A stretch of 64,000 nt of DNA. Origin: an uncultured bacterium (GTDB lineage Bacteria; Planctomycetota; JAJSAM01; JAJVHW01). The stretch is from NCBI GenBank assembly GCA_937996235.1, contig CALKVK010000038.1:1-64000 (forward strand), given 5' to 3'. Of the stretch, positions 43,392 through 52,246 are shown in pieces. The position numbers were made by a program, and so were the translations under genes. Position 1 is the first letter of the stretch. Every line of letters begins with the position of its first letter. Under the pieces are notes generated by a model. It was not told the origin of the DNA. It saw only the letters and a list, made by a program, of their open reading frames with translations, and ran no database searches.

Positions 43392-45976
43392 GCCGGGGCG
43401 TCGACTTCGCGGCGCTGCACGCGCGCATCCAGCGCGCGCTGCGGACCGACGTCGCCGAGGCGGCGCGCCTCGTGCGCGAGTACGAGCGCGCCGCCGTGCG
43501 CGAGGGCGGAGCGCTCGAGCGGGCGATGGCGACGTTCGAGCGCGCGCAGCTCCGTCACGTGCGCGCGGACCCGCGGCGTGCGCGGGCGGACTACGCCGCC
43601 GCACGCGCGCGCTTCGCGCGCCTCGGTGCGCAGCGCCACGCGCTCGCGGCCGACCTCGGCGCGATCGTCGTCGCGGCGCAGCTCGGCGACCGCGCGGACG
43701 TGCTCCGCACCGCCGCGCGCATCCGCCGCGCTGCGGAGTCCACGCCCCACGGCGCGGCGGCGGAGCTCTCCATCGGCACGGCGCTGCTGCACCTCGGCGA
43801 CCTGCGAGGCGCGGAGCACGCCTCGGCGGCTGCGGTCGAGCGCGCGGGACGCAGCCGCGCTGCGGCGCCGCTCCGTGCGCGTGCGCTGCTGCACCTCGCG
43901 ACCTGCCACGCGCGGCGCGGCGCGTTCCGCGACGCGCTCCGCGGTCTCGACGCCGCCGAGCGGACGTTTCGTGCACACGGACTCGACGCCGAGGCCGAGG
44001 CGGTCCGCCTGACGCGCGGCTGGGCGCTCGGCGTCCAGGGCGACACCGCGGGCGCGCTCGACGCGCTCGCGGCGGCCGAGGCGGCGCTCGCGGCGCGCGG
44101 CGACCCGGTGCGCGCGGCGCACGCGCGACTCGACCGCGCGCAGATCGCGGCGTGGAGCGGCGACGCCGAGGGCGCACGCGACGGTGCACGCGGCGCCGCA
44201 CGCGAGCTCGCCGCGCGCGGCCAGCGCTGCGACGCGGCGCGCGCCCTGCTCGTGGTGGCCCGCGCGTGCGAGGTGCTCGGCGACACGGCGGGGGCGCGTG
44301 CGGCCGCCCGGCGCGCGCGCGCGACGTTCGTCTCCGCGCGCGAGCGCCTCGGCGTCGCGCAGGCCGACGTGCTGCTGGGCCGGGACCTGGCGCACGCCGA
44401 ACGCACGCTGCGCCGCGGCGGCGCGTGGATCGCCGCGTGGGAGGCGCTCCTCGCCGACGCGCGGTCCCGGGCGCCGGGCGACGCGGCGCGGCTCTTGCGC
44501 CGCCGCGGTGCGGCGTACCCGGCGGCGCTGCGCCGCTGGCTCGCGCCCGACGTGTGGCGTCTCCGCGCGGCAGGCGAGCCCGCGCACGCGCTCGCCCACC
44601 TGCGCCGCGCGTGCCGCGCCGTCGAGGAGCTGCGCGGGCGCGCGCCCACGGTGCGCCTGCGCGGCGCGGCGCTGGGGTCGCGGCTCGGCGCGTACGCGGA
44701 CCTCGCGGCGGCGCTCCTGCGCCGCGGCGGCGCGCGCGATCGCGTGGAGGCGTTCGTCGTCCTCGACGCCGTCCGCGCGCGGCTCCTGCGCGACGAGGTC
44801 GGCGGCGCCGCCGCGTTCGACCGGCCCGAGGTGCGCGCGCTGCGCGAGCGGCTCGAGCAGGTGTGGCGCGGCATGGAGCACGACGAGGGCGGTCTCGGCG
44901 ACGTGCGCGTATCGGGGGCGGTCGCCCTCGACGAGGTCACGCGCTGCGAGCGCGAGCTGCTGGACGCCGCACGCGCGGTGGCGACCGCGCCCGCGCGCGC
45001 CGCGGACGCGGCGCTCCCGAAGGATCCGACGCTCGCGTTCGCCGTCCTCGGCGCCGACGTGGTCGGACTCTTCGCCGACGCGGGCGAGGTGCGCGCGTGG
45101 CGTGCGGGTGCGCTCGGCGACGTCGCGCACGAGCTCGCCGCGCTGCGCTTCCAGGTGACACGGCGGCTGTCGGGCGCCGAGGACGTGCGCCCCGCGGAGC
45201 GTGTGCTCGCGCGGCTCTCCGCGCTGCTGCTCGCCGGCGGGCCGCCCGAGTTCCCCGAGCGCCTCGTCGCGGTGCTGCCGCCCGAGTTCGGCATCCTGCC
45301 CCTCGAGGCGCTCCCGTGGCGCGACGCGCCGCTCGTCGAGCGGACCACGGTCGTCCACGCGGCGTGCGCCTGCCTGCCGCCGGCGCGACCGCGCACGCGC
45401 GGGTCGGCGCTCGTCGTCGGCCTCGGCGGCGACGAGCTGCCCGACGTCCTCGACGAGGTCCGCGACGTGGCGACGGCGCTGGGCGGAGCCGACGTGCTGG
45501 CCGGAGCCGACGCGCGCCGCAGCGCCGTGCTCGCCGCGCTGCGCGGGCGCCGCGTCGTCCACGTCGCGGGCCACGCGCGCGCGCGCGACGACGCACCGCC
45601 GCTCTCCGCGCTCCGCGTCGGGGACGGCTGGCTCGCCGCCGCCGACCTCACCCGCGGGCTCGACCGGGCGACGGTGGTGCTCAGCGCCTGCCGCACCGGC
45701 GACCTCGGGCTGCGGCACGACGGCGAGGGCCTCGCCGGCTTCCCGCGCGCGCTCCTCGCGGCGGGTGCGGGCGCCGTCGTCGCGAGCCGCTGGGAGGTCG
45801 CCGACGACGTCGCGCACCTGTTCATGCGCCGCTTCTACGCCGCGTGGCGCGGCGGTGCGCCGGAGGACGCCGTGGCCGCCGCGGCGCGCAGCGTGCGCGC
45901 GCAGCACCCACACCCCGCCGACTGGGCCGCCTTCCTCGCGCTCCGCGGCGTCGGCGCCACGCTCGGGCGGGGCTGA
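43388..45976 (+). CDS. TPR-CHAT caspase-like peptidase
   Basis: This 862-aa protein starts at the GTG at 43388 in a GTGA overlap with the anti-sigma gene. About 530 residues of helical TPR-like repeats (for example ALLHLATCHARRGAFRDALRGLDAAE) lead into a C-terminal CHAT domain (about residues 600-862). The CHAT catalytic pair is present: His729 in VVHVAGHARARD and Cys768 in VVLSACRTGDLG, with RALLAAGAGAVVASRWEVAD following. CHAT proteins are caspase relatives (separase/HetF type) that cut partner proteins, often after an activating signal. No signal peptide is seen. Position in a sigma/anti-sigma operon suggests that it processes a regulator or the divergent subtilase's pathway; this is inference. 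Confidence 0.9.
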   Translation: MSRGVDFAALHARIQRALRTDVAEAARLVREYERAAVREGGALERAMATFERAQLRHVRADPRRARADYAAARARFARLGAQRHALAADLGAIVVAAQLGDRADVLRTAARIRRAAESTPHGAAAELSIGTALLHLGDLRGAEHASAAAVERAGRSRAAAPLRARALLHLATCHARRGAFRDALRGLDAAERTFRAHGLDAEAEAVRLTRGWALGVQGDTAGALDALAAAEAALAARGDPVRAAHARLDRAQIAAWSGDAEGARDGARGAARELAARGQRCDAARALLVVARACEVLGDTAGARAAARRARATFVSARERLGVAQADVLLGRDLAHAERTLRRGGAWIAAWEALLADARSRAPGDAARLLRRRGAAYPAALRRWLAPDVWRLRAAGEPAHALAHLRRACRAVEELRGRAPTVRLRGAALGSRLGAYADLAAALLRRGGARDRVEAFVVLDAVRARLLRDEVGGAAAFDRPEVRALRERLEQVWRGMEHDEGGLGDVRVSGAVALDEVTRCERELLDAARAVATAPARAADAALPKDPTLAFAVLGADVVGLFADAGEVRAWRAGALGDVAHELAALRFQVTRRLSGAEDVRPAERVLARLSALLLAGGPPEFPERLVAVLPPEFGILPLEALPWRDAPLVERTTVVHAACACLPPARPRTRGSALVVGLGGDELPDVLDEVRDVATALGGADVLAGADARRSAVLAALRGRRVVHVAGHARARDDAPPLSALRVGDGWLAAADLTRGLDRATVVLSACRTGDLGLRHDGEGLAGFPRALLAAGAGAVVASRWEVADDVAHLFMRRFYAAWRGGAPEDAVAAAARSVRAQHPHPADWAAFLALRGVGATLGRG

Positions 45977-46013
45977 CCGGCGAGCCGATCGGGGACGAAC
46001 GCGGGCGCTGCGT

Positions 46014-46033
46014 CCGCGCGGTGGACCGCGCGG
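46014..46033 (+). terminator. Hairpin after the CHAT gene
   Basis: An 8-bp stem CCGCGCGG repeated around a TGGA loop lies 37 bases after the CHAT stop. There is no T tract, and the sequence is GC-biased enough for chance, so this is a weak call. Confidence 0.3.
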
Positions 46034-46056
46034 CGCGGCGTCGGCGCTCCCGTCGC

Positions 46057-46626
46057 ATGACGCACCGAGCCGCCCGCCCCATGCTCGACGCCCCCGCGCC
46101 GGAGCAGGCGGGGCGGTCGATCGTGACGGTCGTGGCGCTGCTCTGCGTGCTCGGCACCGCCGCGGCGCTGCTCGTCGCCCGCGGCAGCGCTGAGGAGGCG
46201 GCGCAGGGCGAGTTCGACACGGCGGTGCACGTCACGCTGCACCGCGTCGAGGACCAGTTCGACGCCGCACTCCGCCCGCTCGAGAGCGTGCGGGCGCTCT
46301 TCGCGGCGAGCGTGTCGGTCGAGCGCGGCGAGTGGCGGTCGTTCTGCCGCTGACTGCGGCTCCCCGAGACACGGCCCGCGGCGATCGGCCTCGGGTGCGT
46401 CCGCGAGGTGCCGCGCGACAACGCCGCGGCGTTCATCGAGCGAACGCGCACGGACGGCGCGCCGGAGTGCGAGGTGCGCCCGACCGCCGGTGTGCCGGAC
46501 GGCCCGTGCCGGATCGTCGAGTAGGTCGAGCCGGACCACGAGGCCGCCGCGTTCCGCGGCGCGGACCTCGCGTCCGATTCGGAGCTCGCAGCGTTCGCGG
46601 ACGCCTCGAGCGCGGAGCTTCAGTAG
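46057..46626 (+). pseudogene. Decayed CHASE-domain sensor gene fragment
   Basis: The frame opens at the ATG at 46057 and encodes a membrane helix (SIVTVVALLCVLGTAAALLVA) followed by the start of a CHASE ligand-binding domain (VEDQFDAALRPLESVRALFAASVSVERGEW). The same frame then runs through two stops, TGA at 46351-46353 and TAG at 46522-46524, while still encoding CHASE sequence (IGLGCVREVPRDNAAAFIER, then VEPDHEAAAFRGADLASDS). The second stop falls where CHASE domains have the Tyr of a conserved YVEP. The kinase or cyclase output domain is missing, and the frame stops finally at 46624, 7 bases into the converging gene. It is a truncated, dead receptor; extra-short CHASE protein production is possible but unlikely. 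Confidence 0.8.
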
Positions 46627-47957
46627 AGGCCCTCGTCGCCCTCGATCTGGAACCGGCAGAGATGGAAGCTGCCGGTGAGGTGCGTCTCGGTCGAACTCCC
46701 GACGCGCCGGACCTTCACGTCGAACGAGCCCTCGATCAGGCGCCGCTTGCGCGGCACGTCCAGGCGCAGCACGTCGATCGTGACGCTGCCGCCGACGACG
46801 ACGTGGCGGACGTCGAGCCCCGTCGTGCGGACCTCGTAGAACTCCCCCGCCACGAAGTCGTGCAGGTTGCCGTCCGGCCCGCGCTGCGGATACCCGGTGA
46901 CGGCGTGGGTCCCGGTCCGTGCGAACGCGACGCCCTCGAGATCCAGGCGCACGTACGCGGCGACCTCGCTGAGCACGCTGCGGGAGCCCAGGAACAGCGC
47001 GTGCTGGCCCTCCTCGAACGAGACCGTCGTCTCGCCGCCCTCGATGCGCTCGGCGCCGCCGTCGCGCACGTAGCGCAGCCAGCCGCCGCCGATCGCGCCG
47101 AAGTGCTCGCCGGGCGCGGGCGTGCAGCGGTCCGCGAGCAGTTCCTCGCGCGCTGCCGCGGCGCGCACGCGGACGCGTGTCGCGACGCGCGCGAGCGCGA
47201 TCAGCAGGTCGCCGTACTCGGCGCCGAGGCCCTTGAAGCGCTTGCGCCGTCGCGCGGCCGCGGCGTCCTCCTCGGCGGCGAACTCGGGCAGTGCGTCCAC
47301 GCTGATCGCGAGCGCGGCGCGCCGCGTGTCCATCTCGGCGACGAGCACGCCGGCCAGCTTCGCGAGCTTGGCGACCTTGGCGCCGGACGGGGTCTCGTCC
47401 GCGCCCTCTGTCACCGCGAACGACCGGAGCTCGTCGTCGAGGAACGCGAGCACGCGGTCACGGCGCCGCTCCGCGGCCGAGAGCACGTGCTGCCACGCGC
47501 CGCGGAACGACGCGAGCCCGAGGTAGCGCAGATCGGTGGTCTGTACGAGGTACGTGCGCAGCGACTCCTCGCGCTCCGTCCCGAAGCCGGGCGGGACGTC
47601 GGTCAGGCCGTCGAGCGACGCGAACGCCTCGAGCCGCGCCGTCGCGAGCAGGAGCGGGGCGAAGGCCTTGCGCCGCCGCTTGAGGGCGCGGCGCGTGGCG
47701 CTGTCGAGCGTGACGAGCAGGTCGGAGCGCACCTCTGCCTCCGCGAGCAGCGCCTGCTCGTGGAGGCAGCGCCCGCGGATCGACGCGGCGACGAGGTGCT
47801 GCCCCTCGGTGTCGTCGGGCGCGTCGTGCCCGGCGACGGCGAGCGCGCAGGTCTCGGCGTCCGCGTCGAACGCCTCGTCGGCGCGCGCGTCGAGGGCGGC
47901 GGCGCATGCGAGCACGGCAGCGCCCGCGGCGAGGAGCAGGAGTCGGGGCAGGGGCAC
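46620..47957 (-). CDS. Secreted protein of unknown function
   Basis: This 445-aa exported protein starts at the GTG at 47957 after GGAGGTG. The signal peptide covers about residues 1-26 (LLLLAAGAAVLACAAALDARA). Residues 40-280 are mainly charged helices with Arg/Lys-rich runs (TRRALKRRRKAFAPL); residues 290-445 look beta-rich (RLIEGSFDVKVRRVG, LTGSFHLCRFQIEG). I recognise no family. It occurs convergently with the dead CHASE gene, whose last 7 bases it overlaps, and upstream of it on the same strand is the beta-helix gene. Confidence 0.78.
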   Translation of the reverse strand: MPLPRLLLLAAGAAVLACAAALDARADEAFDADAETCALAVAGHDAPDDTEGQHLVAASIRGRCLHEQALLAEAEVRSDLLVTLDSATRRALKRRRKAFAPLLLATARLEAFASLDGLTDVPPGFGTEREESLRTYLVQTTDLRYLGLASFRGAWQHVLSAAERRRDRVLAFLDDELRSFAVTEGADETPSGAKVAKLAKLAGVLVAEMDTRRAALAISVDALPEFAAEEDAAAARRRKRFKGLGAEYGDLLIALARVATRVRVRAAAAREELLADRCTPAPGEHFGAIGGGWLRYVRDGGAERIEGGETTVSFEEGQHALFLGSRSVLSEVAAYVRLDLEGVAFARTGTHAVTGYPQRGPDGNLHDFVAGEFYEVRTTGLDVRHVVVGGSVTIDVLRLDVPRKRRLIEGSFDVKVRRVGSSTETHLTGSFHLCRFQIEGDEGLY

Positions 47958-48049
47958 GGCGCACCTCCGGGCGTGGTTCCGCCCGGGGATTGCCGTCGCG
48001 CGTCAGGACCGGACAGACGCCGCGGCGGGAATGCGCGCGACGTGCCGGA

Positions 48050-49375
48050 TCACGGGATGTTGTCGGTCCCGAAGCGGTTCCTCGTCCACGTGTTCTCGCC
48101 GGGCACCTGGTCGTCGGCGTCGAGCCCGGCGCTGCCGCGCGCGGTGTTGCGGTCCAGCGTGTGCGAGCCGGTCGTCGCGACGATGCCGCTCCCGCCCGCG
48201 TCCTTCACCTTGTTGCTTTCCACGCGCGCATTCGTGCCGGTGAGCACGATCCCGTCCGCCCCGGGCCGCAGCACCACGTTGCGCGTCACCGCGTTCGCAT
48301 CGCCGTCGGCGAGGATGCCGATCGTCTGGGCGTCCTGAACGCGGCAACCCTCCGCGGCGCTCGCGTCGGAGTAGAGGTCGATCCCGTGGTCCGCCGCGCC
48401 GTCCACGCGACAGTTCAGGACGTCCGCGCGGTCACCGAAGCTCTGGATGCCTGCCTGTCCCGCCGCGGAGACGCTGCAGCGCTCGATCGGCGAGTCGTCC
48501 TCGAACACCTGGATGCCGGTCGCGGCCGAGCCCTCGACCCGGCACCGCTGCACCGGACTGCCCACGCCGTACGTCCGGATGCCGACGGACCCCGCACGGA
48601 GTACGCGGCACCTCACGATCGGCGAGTCGGCCCCGAAGGTCTGGATGCCGGACTCGCGCGGGTCCTCGACCACGCAGCGTGATGCGACGCCGCGCGCGGC
48701 GAAGAGCTGGATCCCGGGGCGGAACGTACGCGCCACGCGGACGCGGTCCAGCGTCGCGTCGTCGCCCTGGAGCGCCGCGCCCGAGACACCGCAGTCCTCG
48801 AGCACGCAGCGCGACACGACGTCCCCTTGGCCGAGCGAGTAGATCGCGTTGCCGCCGACGTCGCGGACGTCGACGCGGCTGAGCTGCGTGCGCAGGCTCG
48901 ACGTGCCCCCGACGATCGAGATGCCGTCGCCGCCGGTGTCGTGCACGGCCGAGCGCGAGATCGAGACGTCCGCCGCCGCCACGATCAGGATTCCGGCGCT
49001 CGACGTCGACGCCACCTCGCAGCGCTCGATCCGGGTCGCCTCCACCTGGTCGAGGAACACCCCCGTCGTCGGCCCCACGAGGCGCAGTCCGCTGAGCCGC
49101 GTCCGCGCGCAGTTCTGGATGCGGATGCCGATCGCGCTGCCGGTGGCGTCGATGGTCACGTCGCCCTTCCCGCGCAGGGTCAGGTCGTCGATCCCGTCGA
49201 TCGTCACGGCCTCGGTGTACGTGCCGGCGGAGACGAGGACGGTGTCGCCGGGCTGCGCGGCGGCCACCGCGGCGCCGATCGTGGCGTGGTCCTGCGGCAC
49301 GCGCAGGGTCGCGGCGAGGGCGGGTGCGGCGGCGCTGCAGACTGCGAGCGCGGTGACGAGCGGACGTAGCGACAT
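48050..49375 (-). CDS. Secreted right-handed parallel beta-helix protein
   Basis: This 441-aa exported protein has a signal peptide (about residues 1-21, ending ALA). It opens TLRVPQDHATIGAAVAAAQPGDTVLVSAGTYTE, and about 15 short beta-helix coils follow (SAGILIVAAADVSISRS, GIQTFGADSPIVRCRV, GIRTYGVGSPVQRCRV, GIQVFEDDSPIERCSV). The coils in the middle are close copies of each other, so the helix grew by duplication. Cys recurs at the same coil position (RCRV, RCSV, NCRV), giving a probable cysteine ladder. The start is the ATG at 49375 with GGAGG. No polysaccharide-lyase active site is evident. It is related in type to the 623-aa protein at 35253-37124. Confidence 0.85.
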   Translation of the reverse strand: MSLRPLVTALAVCSAAAPALAATLRVPQDHATIGAAVAAAQPGDTVLVSAGTYTEAVTIDGIDDLTLRGKGDVTIDATGSAIGIRIQNCARTRLSGLRLVGPTTGVFLDQVEATRIERCEVASTSSAGILIVAAADVSISRSAVHDTGGDGISIVGGTSSLRTQLSRVDVRDVGGNAIYSLGQGDVVSRCVLEDCGVSGAALQGDDATLDRVRVARTFRPGIQLFAARGVASRCVVEDPRESGIQTFGADSPIVRCRVLRAGSVGIRTYGVGSPVQRCRVEGSAATGIQVFEDDSPIERCSVSAAGQAGIQSFGDRADVLNCRVDGAADHGIDLYSDASAAEGCRVQDAQTIGILADGDANAVTRNVVLRPGADGIVLTGTNARVESNKVKDAGGSGIVATTGSHTLDRNTARGSAGLDADDQVPGENTWTRNRFGTDNIP

Positions 49376-49471
49376 CGCGTTCCTCCGGGGCGGCGGGCCC
49401 TCATCGTACCCACCACCGCACGAGGACGACCGCGGCGCCGGCGGCGCGGCGGTACGGCGACGGCCGCGCGC

Positions 49472-49888
49472 TCAGCCTGCGTCCGGAGGCGAGCGGCGGC
49501 GCCGGAGGTCGTCGAGCGCGTCGCGTCCGAACATGACGGCGAGGCAGACGACCCAGGAGAGCGCGAGCAGGACACCCGCCCAGAAGACGAACTCCTGCGT
49601 CACCTGCAGCGGCGACGCATCGGCGAACTGCCCGAACGCGACGATCACGCCGCCGAGGACAGCCGCCGCCACGAACGAGAGCACGGCGCACTCGAGCGCA
49701 CGCAGCCCCGCGGTCAGCCACGCGGCGGCGTCGAGTCCGCCGAGCAGCACGGGCGCGGCCACCCAGAACGGGACGTTCCACGCGGCAAGCGGCAGACGCG
49801 ACGCCGCCAGCGTCACGACGAACACGGCGGCACCGCACGCGAACTGCGTGCGCGCCCGCCCGCGATCCACATCTCGCGCGGTCTCCAC
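49472..49888 (-). CDS. Small multi-pass membrane protein
   Basis: This 138-aa protein has about four membrane helices (FACGAAVFVVTLAAS, FWVAAPVLLGGLDAAAWLTAG, AVLSFVAAAVLGGVIVAFG, EFVFWAGVLLALSWVVCLAVMF) and a basic C-terminal tail. The start I used is the GTG at 49888; there is no good ribosome-binding site and a later start is possible. I recognise no family. It stands alone between two secreted-protein genes on the same strand, with gaps of about 90 bp on each side. Confidence 0.7.
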   Translation of the reverse strand: METARDVDRGRARTQFACGAAVFVVTLAASRLPLAAWNVPFWVAAPVLLGGLDAAAWLTAGLRALECAVLSFVAAAVLGGVIVAFGQFADASPLQVTQEFVFWAGVLLALSWVVCLAVMFGRDALDDLRRRRSPPDAG

Positions 49889-49977
49889 GCTGCAGACGTT
49901 ACGGCTTCCAGCGAGCGAGTCGACGCAATTCGCAGTCTCATTCGTATCAACCGCGTGAATCGCGACTCACGTCGCAC

Positions 49978-52188
49978 TCAGCGCGGCGTCAGTCGCACCT
50001 CGAGCGTCCGGTCGTCGCCGTCGTCGCAGCGCAGGTCGAGCACCTTCGTCAGGTGCGCGCTCTCGGCGACGACCACGCGATGCCGGCCCCGCTCGACGCC
50101 GGCGATCACGAGCGTCCCGTCGGGTAGCGCGTCCGGCTCGACCGGCTCCGTGTCCACGAAGACGACGGCCTCCGCGAGCGGTCCCGCGTCCTCGTCGACG
50201 CCGCGGGGCGACGAGCGCACGCGCAGCCGCAGGACGCCGTCCGGGTACCGCAGCACGTGCGGCAGCGGACCGTCCGGGAGCGGCGCGCGCCAGTCCAGGA
50301 AGCCGTCCCGATCGACGTGCACCTGCACGAACCCGCCCGGCAGGAGCGGTGCGGCGCCGTCGTCGTCGAGCGCGCCGTCCGGACGCACGCCCCACGTGCC
50401 GATCTCCCGTCCGTCCGGGTCGCGCAGCGCCACGGACACGTCTTCGGCACCGACGTCCTCGGGCAGCACGATGCGCAGCCGGACGTCATCCGCTGCAGCG
50501 AGGCGCACCTCGCCGAGATCGATGCGCGCGCCGTGCCCTCTGACGTCGACCGTGCCCCACGCGGGCGCAAGTGCGGCATCCGCCGGGACGAGCATCCACG
50601 TCAGCGGACCGAGCAGGCGCGTCGCGGCGGACGGCTCGCGCGCGCACTCCTCCTCGGCGGGCCGCGCCTGCAGTCCGGTCCAGTAGGGATCTCTCTCGAG
50701 CCGGAGAGTCGCGGGCACCGACGCGCCGTCGGGTCCGGTGCCGTGCGCGACGATGTGCGCGGGCGCGGCCCAGGCGAGCACCAGAGGCGGCGCCGCGTCG
50801 GGGTCCTCCGGCAGGTCGACGAACGTCACGACGCTCCGGAGACCGGTCTCTTCCCCCTCGATCCGGATGCGCGCCGGGCGCTCCCGCGGAACGGCGATGC
50901 TCCCGGACGCGAGCTCCCCGGCACGCACGACGCGGTAGGCCGTCGCGGTCGCCACCCCGACCTCGACGTCGAGTCCTTCGAGCTGCGTCGCGTCGATGCG
51001 CAGCCGCGGCAGACGCGGCACGGTGACGCGCAGCTCCGCGGGCGCGTCGGCGCCGACGGTGACGCGCGCCTCGGCGGTGCCGAACTCGCGCAGCTCGCCG
51101 TCGGCCAGCACGCGGTACGCGCCGTCGGGCACGTCCACCTGCGCCCGGCCGAACTCGTCCGTCGTCGCGACGCACGTCGCACCGTCGCCGTCGCGCACGA
51201 GTGCGACGCGTACGTCCGGCGCCGCTGCGCCGTCGTCGGCCGTGACGAGCACCATGAACGCTCGACCGCCCGGCTCCTCGCCGATCCGGAACGTGCGCTC
51301 CGTGCCGGCTGGGGCGGCGAAGAACCAGACGTCGTCGCGCCCGGCGAGTCGCAGCTCGATGCGCGACCATGCGGGCAAGCCCTCGAGCCGGAACCGGCCG
51401 TCGCGATCGGTGTACGTCCGCGGGCGCCACGCATCCGGAACGCCCACCTCGTGGAACGCGCACGGCGTGCCGTCGGCCCACACGATCCGACCCTCGGCGT
51501 GCGTCGCGGGCCGCACGTGGACCTCGACGGGCGGCGCGCCGGGGCGCCACGTGTCGGCGAGCCGCACGTAGGCGGTGTCCACACCCGGCGCGTCCACCCA
51601 GACGTCCTCCTCGCGACGCTCCGGGAGGATCGCGCGGAGCACCGCGCGCCCGGAAGGGTCCGCCTGGGCCGTGCGCTGATCTGGAATGTGTCCGCACCCG
51701 AGGTTCAGCACGACCCGTGCGCCCGGGACCGTCCGCCCGAGCTGGTCGAGCACGACCACGGGCACGTCGGTGCCGCGGATCAACTCGACTCTCCCCGAGA
51801 TGCAGTGCTCCGTTGGTGCGTAGCCTGGGGCGTCCCCGATGATGTAGTCACGCCAGCCGGCGCACACCGCGCTCGGCAGCCATGCCCACGGCCCCGCGTG
51901 CGTCGCGAACATGGAGTAGCGCGTCTCGGGCAGGACGGCGCCGGTCGGGTGCCACGGAACGGACACGCGCGCGCCGGACATCGGCTCGCCGTCGAGCGCG
52001 TCGACGAGCCGCACCCACCAGCCGTCTTCCCAGCCCTCCGGCTCGGCACCGGGCCAGACGCTCGCGCTGTCGGTCGCGACCTCGCCGTCGCGAAGCTCCG
52101 CGTCCTGCGCGCGCGCAGCCCGTGCGAGCACGAGCACGCCCGCAAGAGCGAGCGCCGCAAGGAACGCCCCGGCCCGGACCCCGATCAC
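49978..52188 (-). CDS. Secreted protein of carboxypeptidase-regulatory-like repeats
   Basis: This 736-aa exported protein starts at a GTG (52188) without a clear ribosome-binding site. The signal peptide covers about residues 1-27 (AFLAALALAGVLVLARAARA). The body consists of beta-sandwich repeats of the CarboxypepD_reg/Ig-like kind (VRLVDALDGEPMSGARVSVP, VVLDQLGRTVPGARVVLNLG, FRLEGLPAWSRIELRLAGRD, GRAFMVLVTADDGAAAPDVRVAL). No catalytic motif is visible. It is divergent from another large protein of the same type (52247-54637) with 58 bp between the starts, so they are probably expressed together. A surface adhesion or structural role is a guess from architecture. Confidence 0.82.
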   Translation of the reverse strand: MIGVRAGAFLAALALAGVLVLARAARAQDAELRDGEVATDSASVWPGAEPEGWEDGWWVRLVDALDGEPMSGARVSVPWHPTGAVLPETRYSMFATHAGPWAWLPSAVCAGWRDYIIGDAPGYAPTEHCISGRVELIRGTDVPVVVLDQLGRTVPGARVVLNLGCGHIPDQRTAQADPSGRAVLRAILPERREEDVWVDAPGVDTAYVRLADTWRPGAPPVEVHVRPATHAEGRIVWADGTPCAFHEVGVPDAWRPRTYTDRDGRFRLEGLPAWSRIELRLAGRDDVWFFAAPAGTERTFRIGEEPGGRAFMVLVTADDGAAAPDVRVALVRDGDGATCVATTDEFGRAQVDVPDGAYRVLADGELREFGTAEARVTVGADAPAELRVTVPRLPRLRIDATQLEGLDVEVGVATATAYRVVRAGELASGSIAVPRERPARIRIEGEETGLRSVVTFVDLPEDPDAAPPLVLAWAAPAHIVAHGTGPDGASVPATLRLERDPYWTGLQARPAEEECAREPSAATRLLGPLTWMLVPADAALAPAWGTVDVRGHGARIDLGEVRLAAADDVRLRIVLPEDVGAEDVSVALRDPDGREIGTWGVRPDGALDDDGAAPLLPGGFVQVHVDRDGFLDWRAPLPDGPLPHVLRYPDGVLRLRVRSSPRGVDEDAGPLAEAVVFVDTEPVEPDALPDGTLVIAGVERGRHRVVVAESAHLTKVLDLRCDDGDDRTLEVRLTPR

Positions 52189-52246
52189 GACGCCATTCTG
52201 ACGCAGACGGGCAGGAACGCCCGCGGAGACGCGCTACCCTGCGCGC

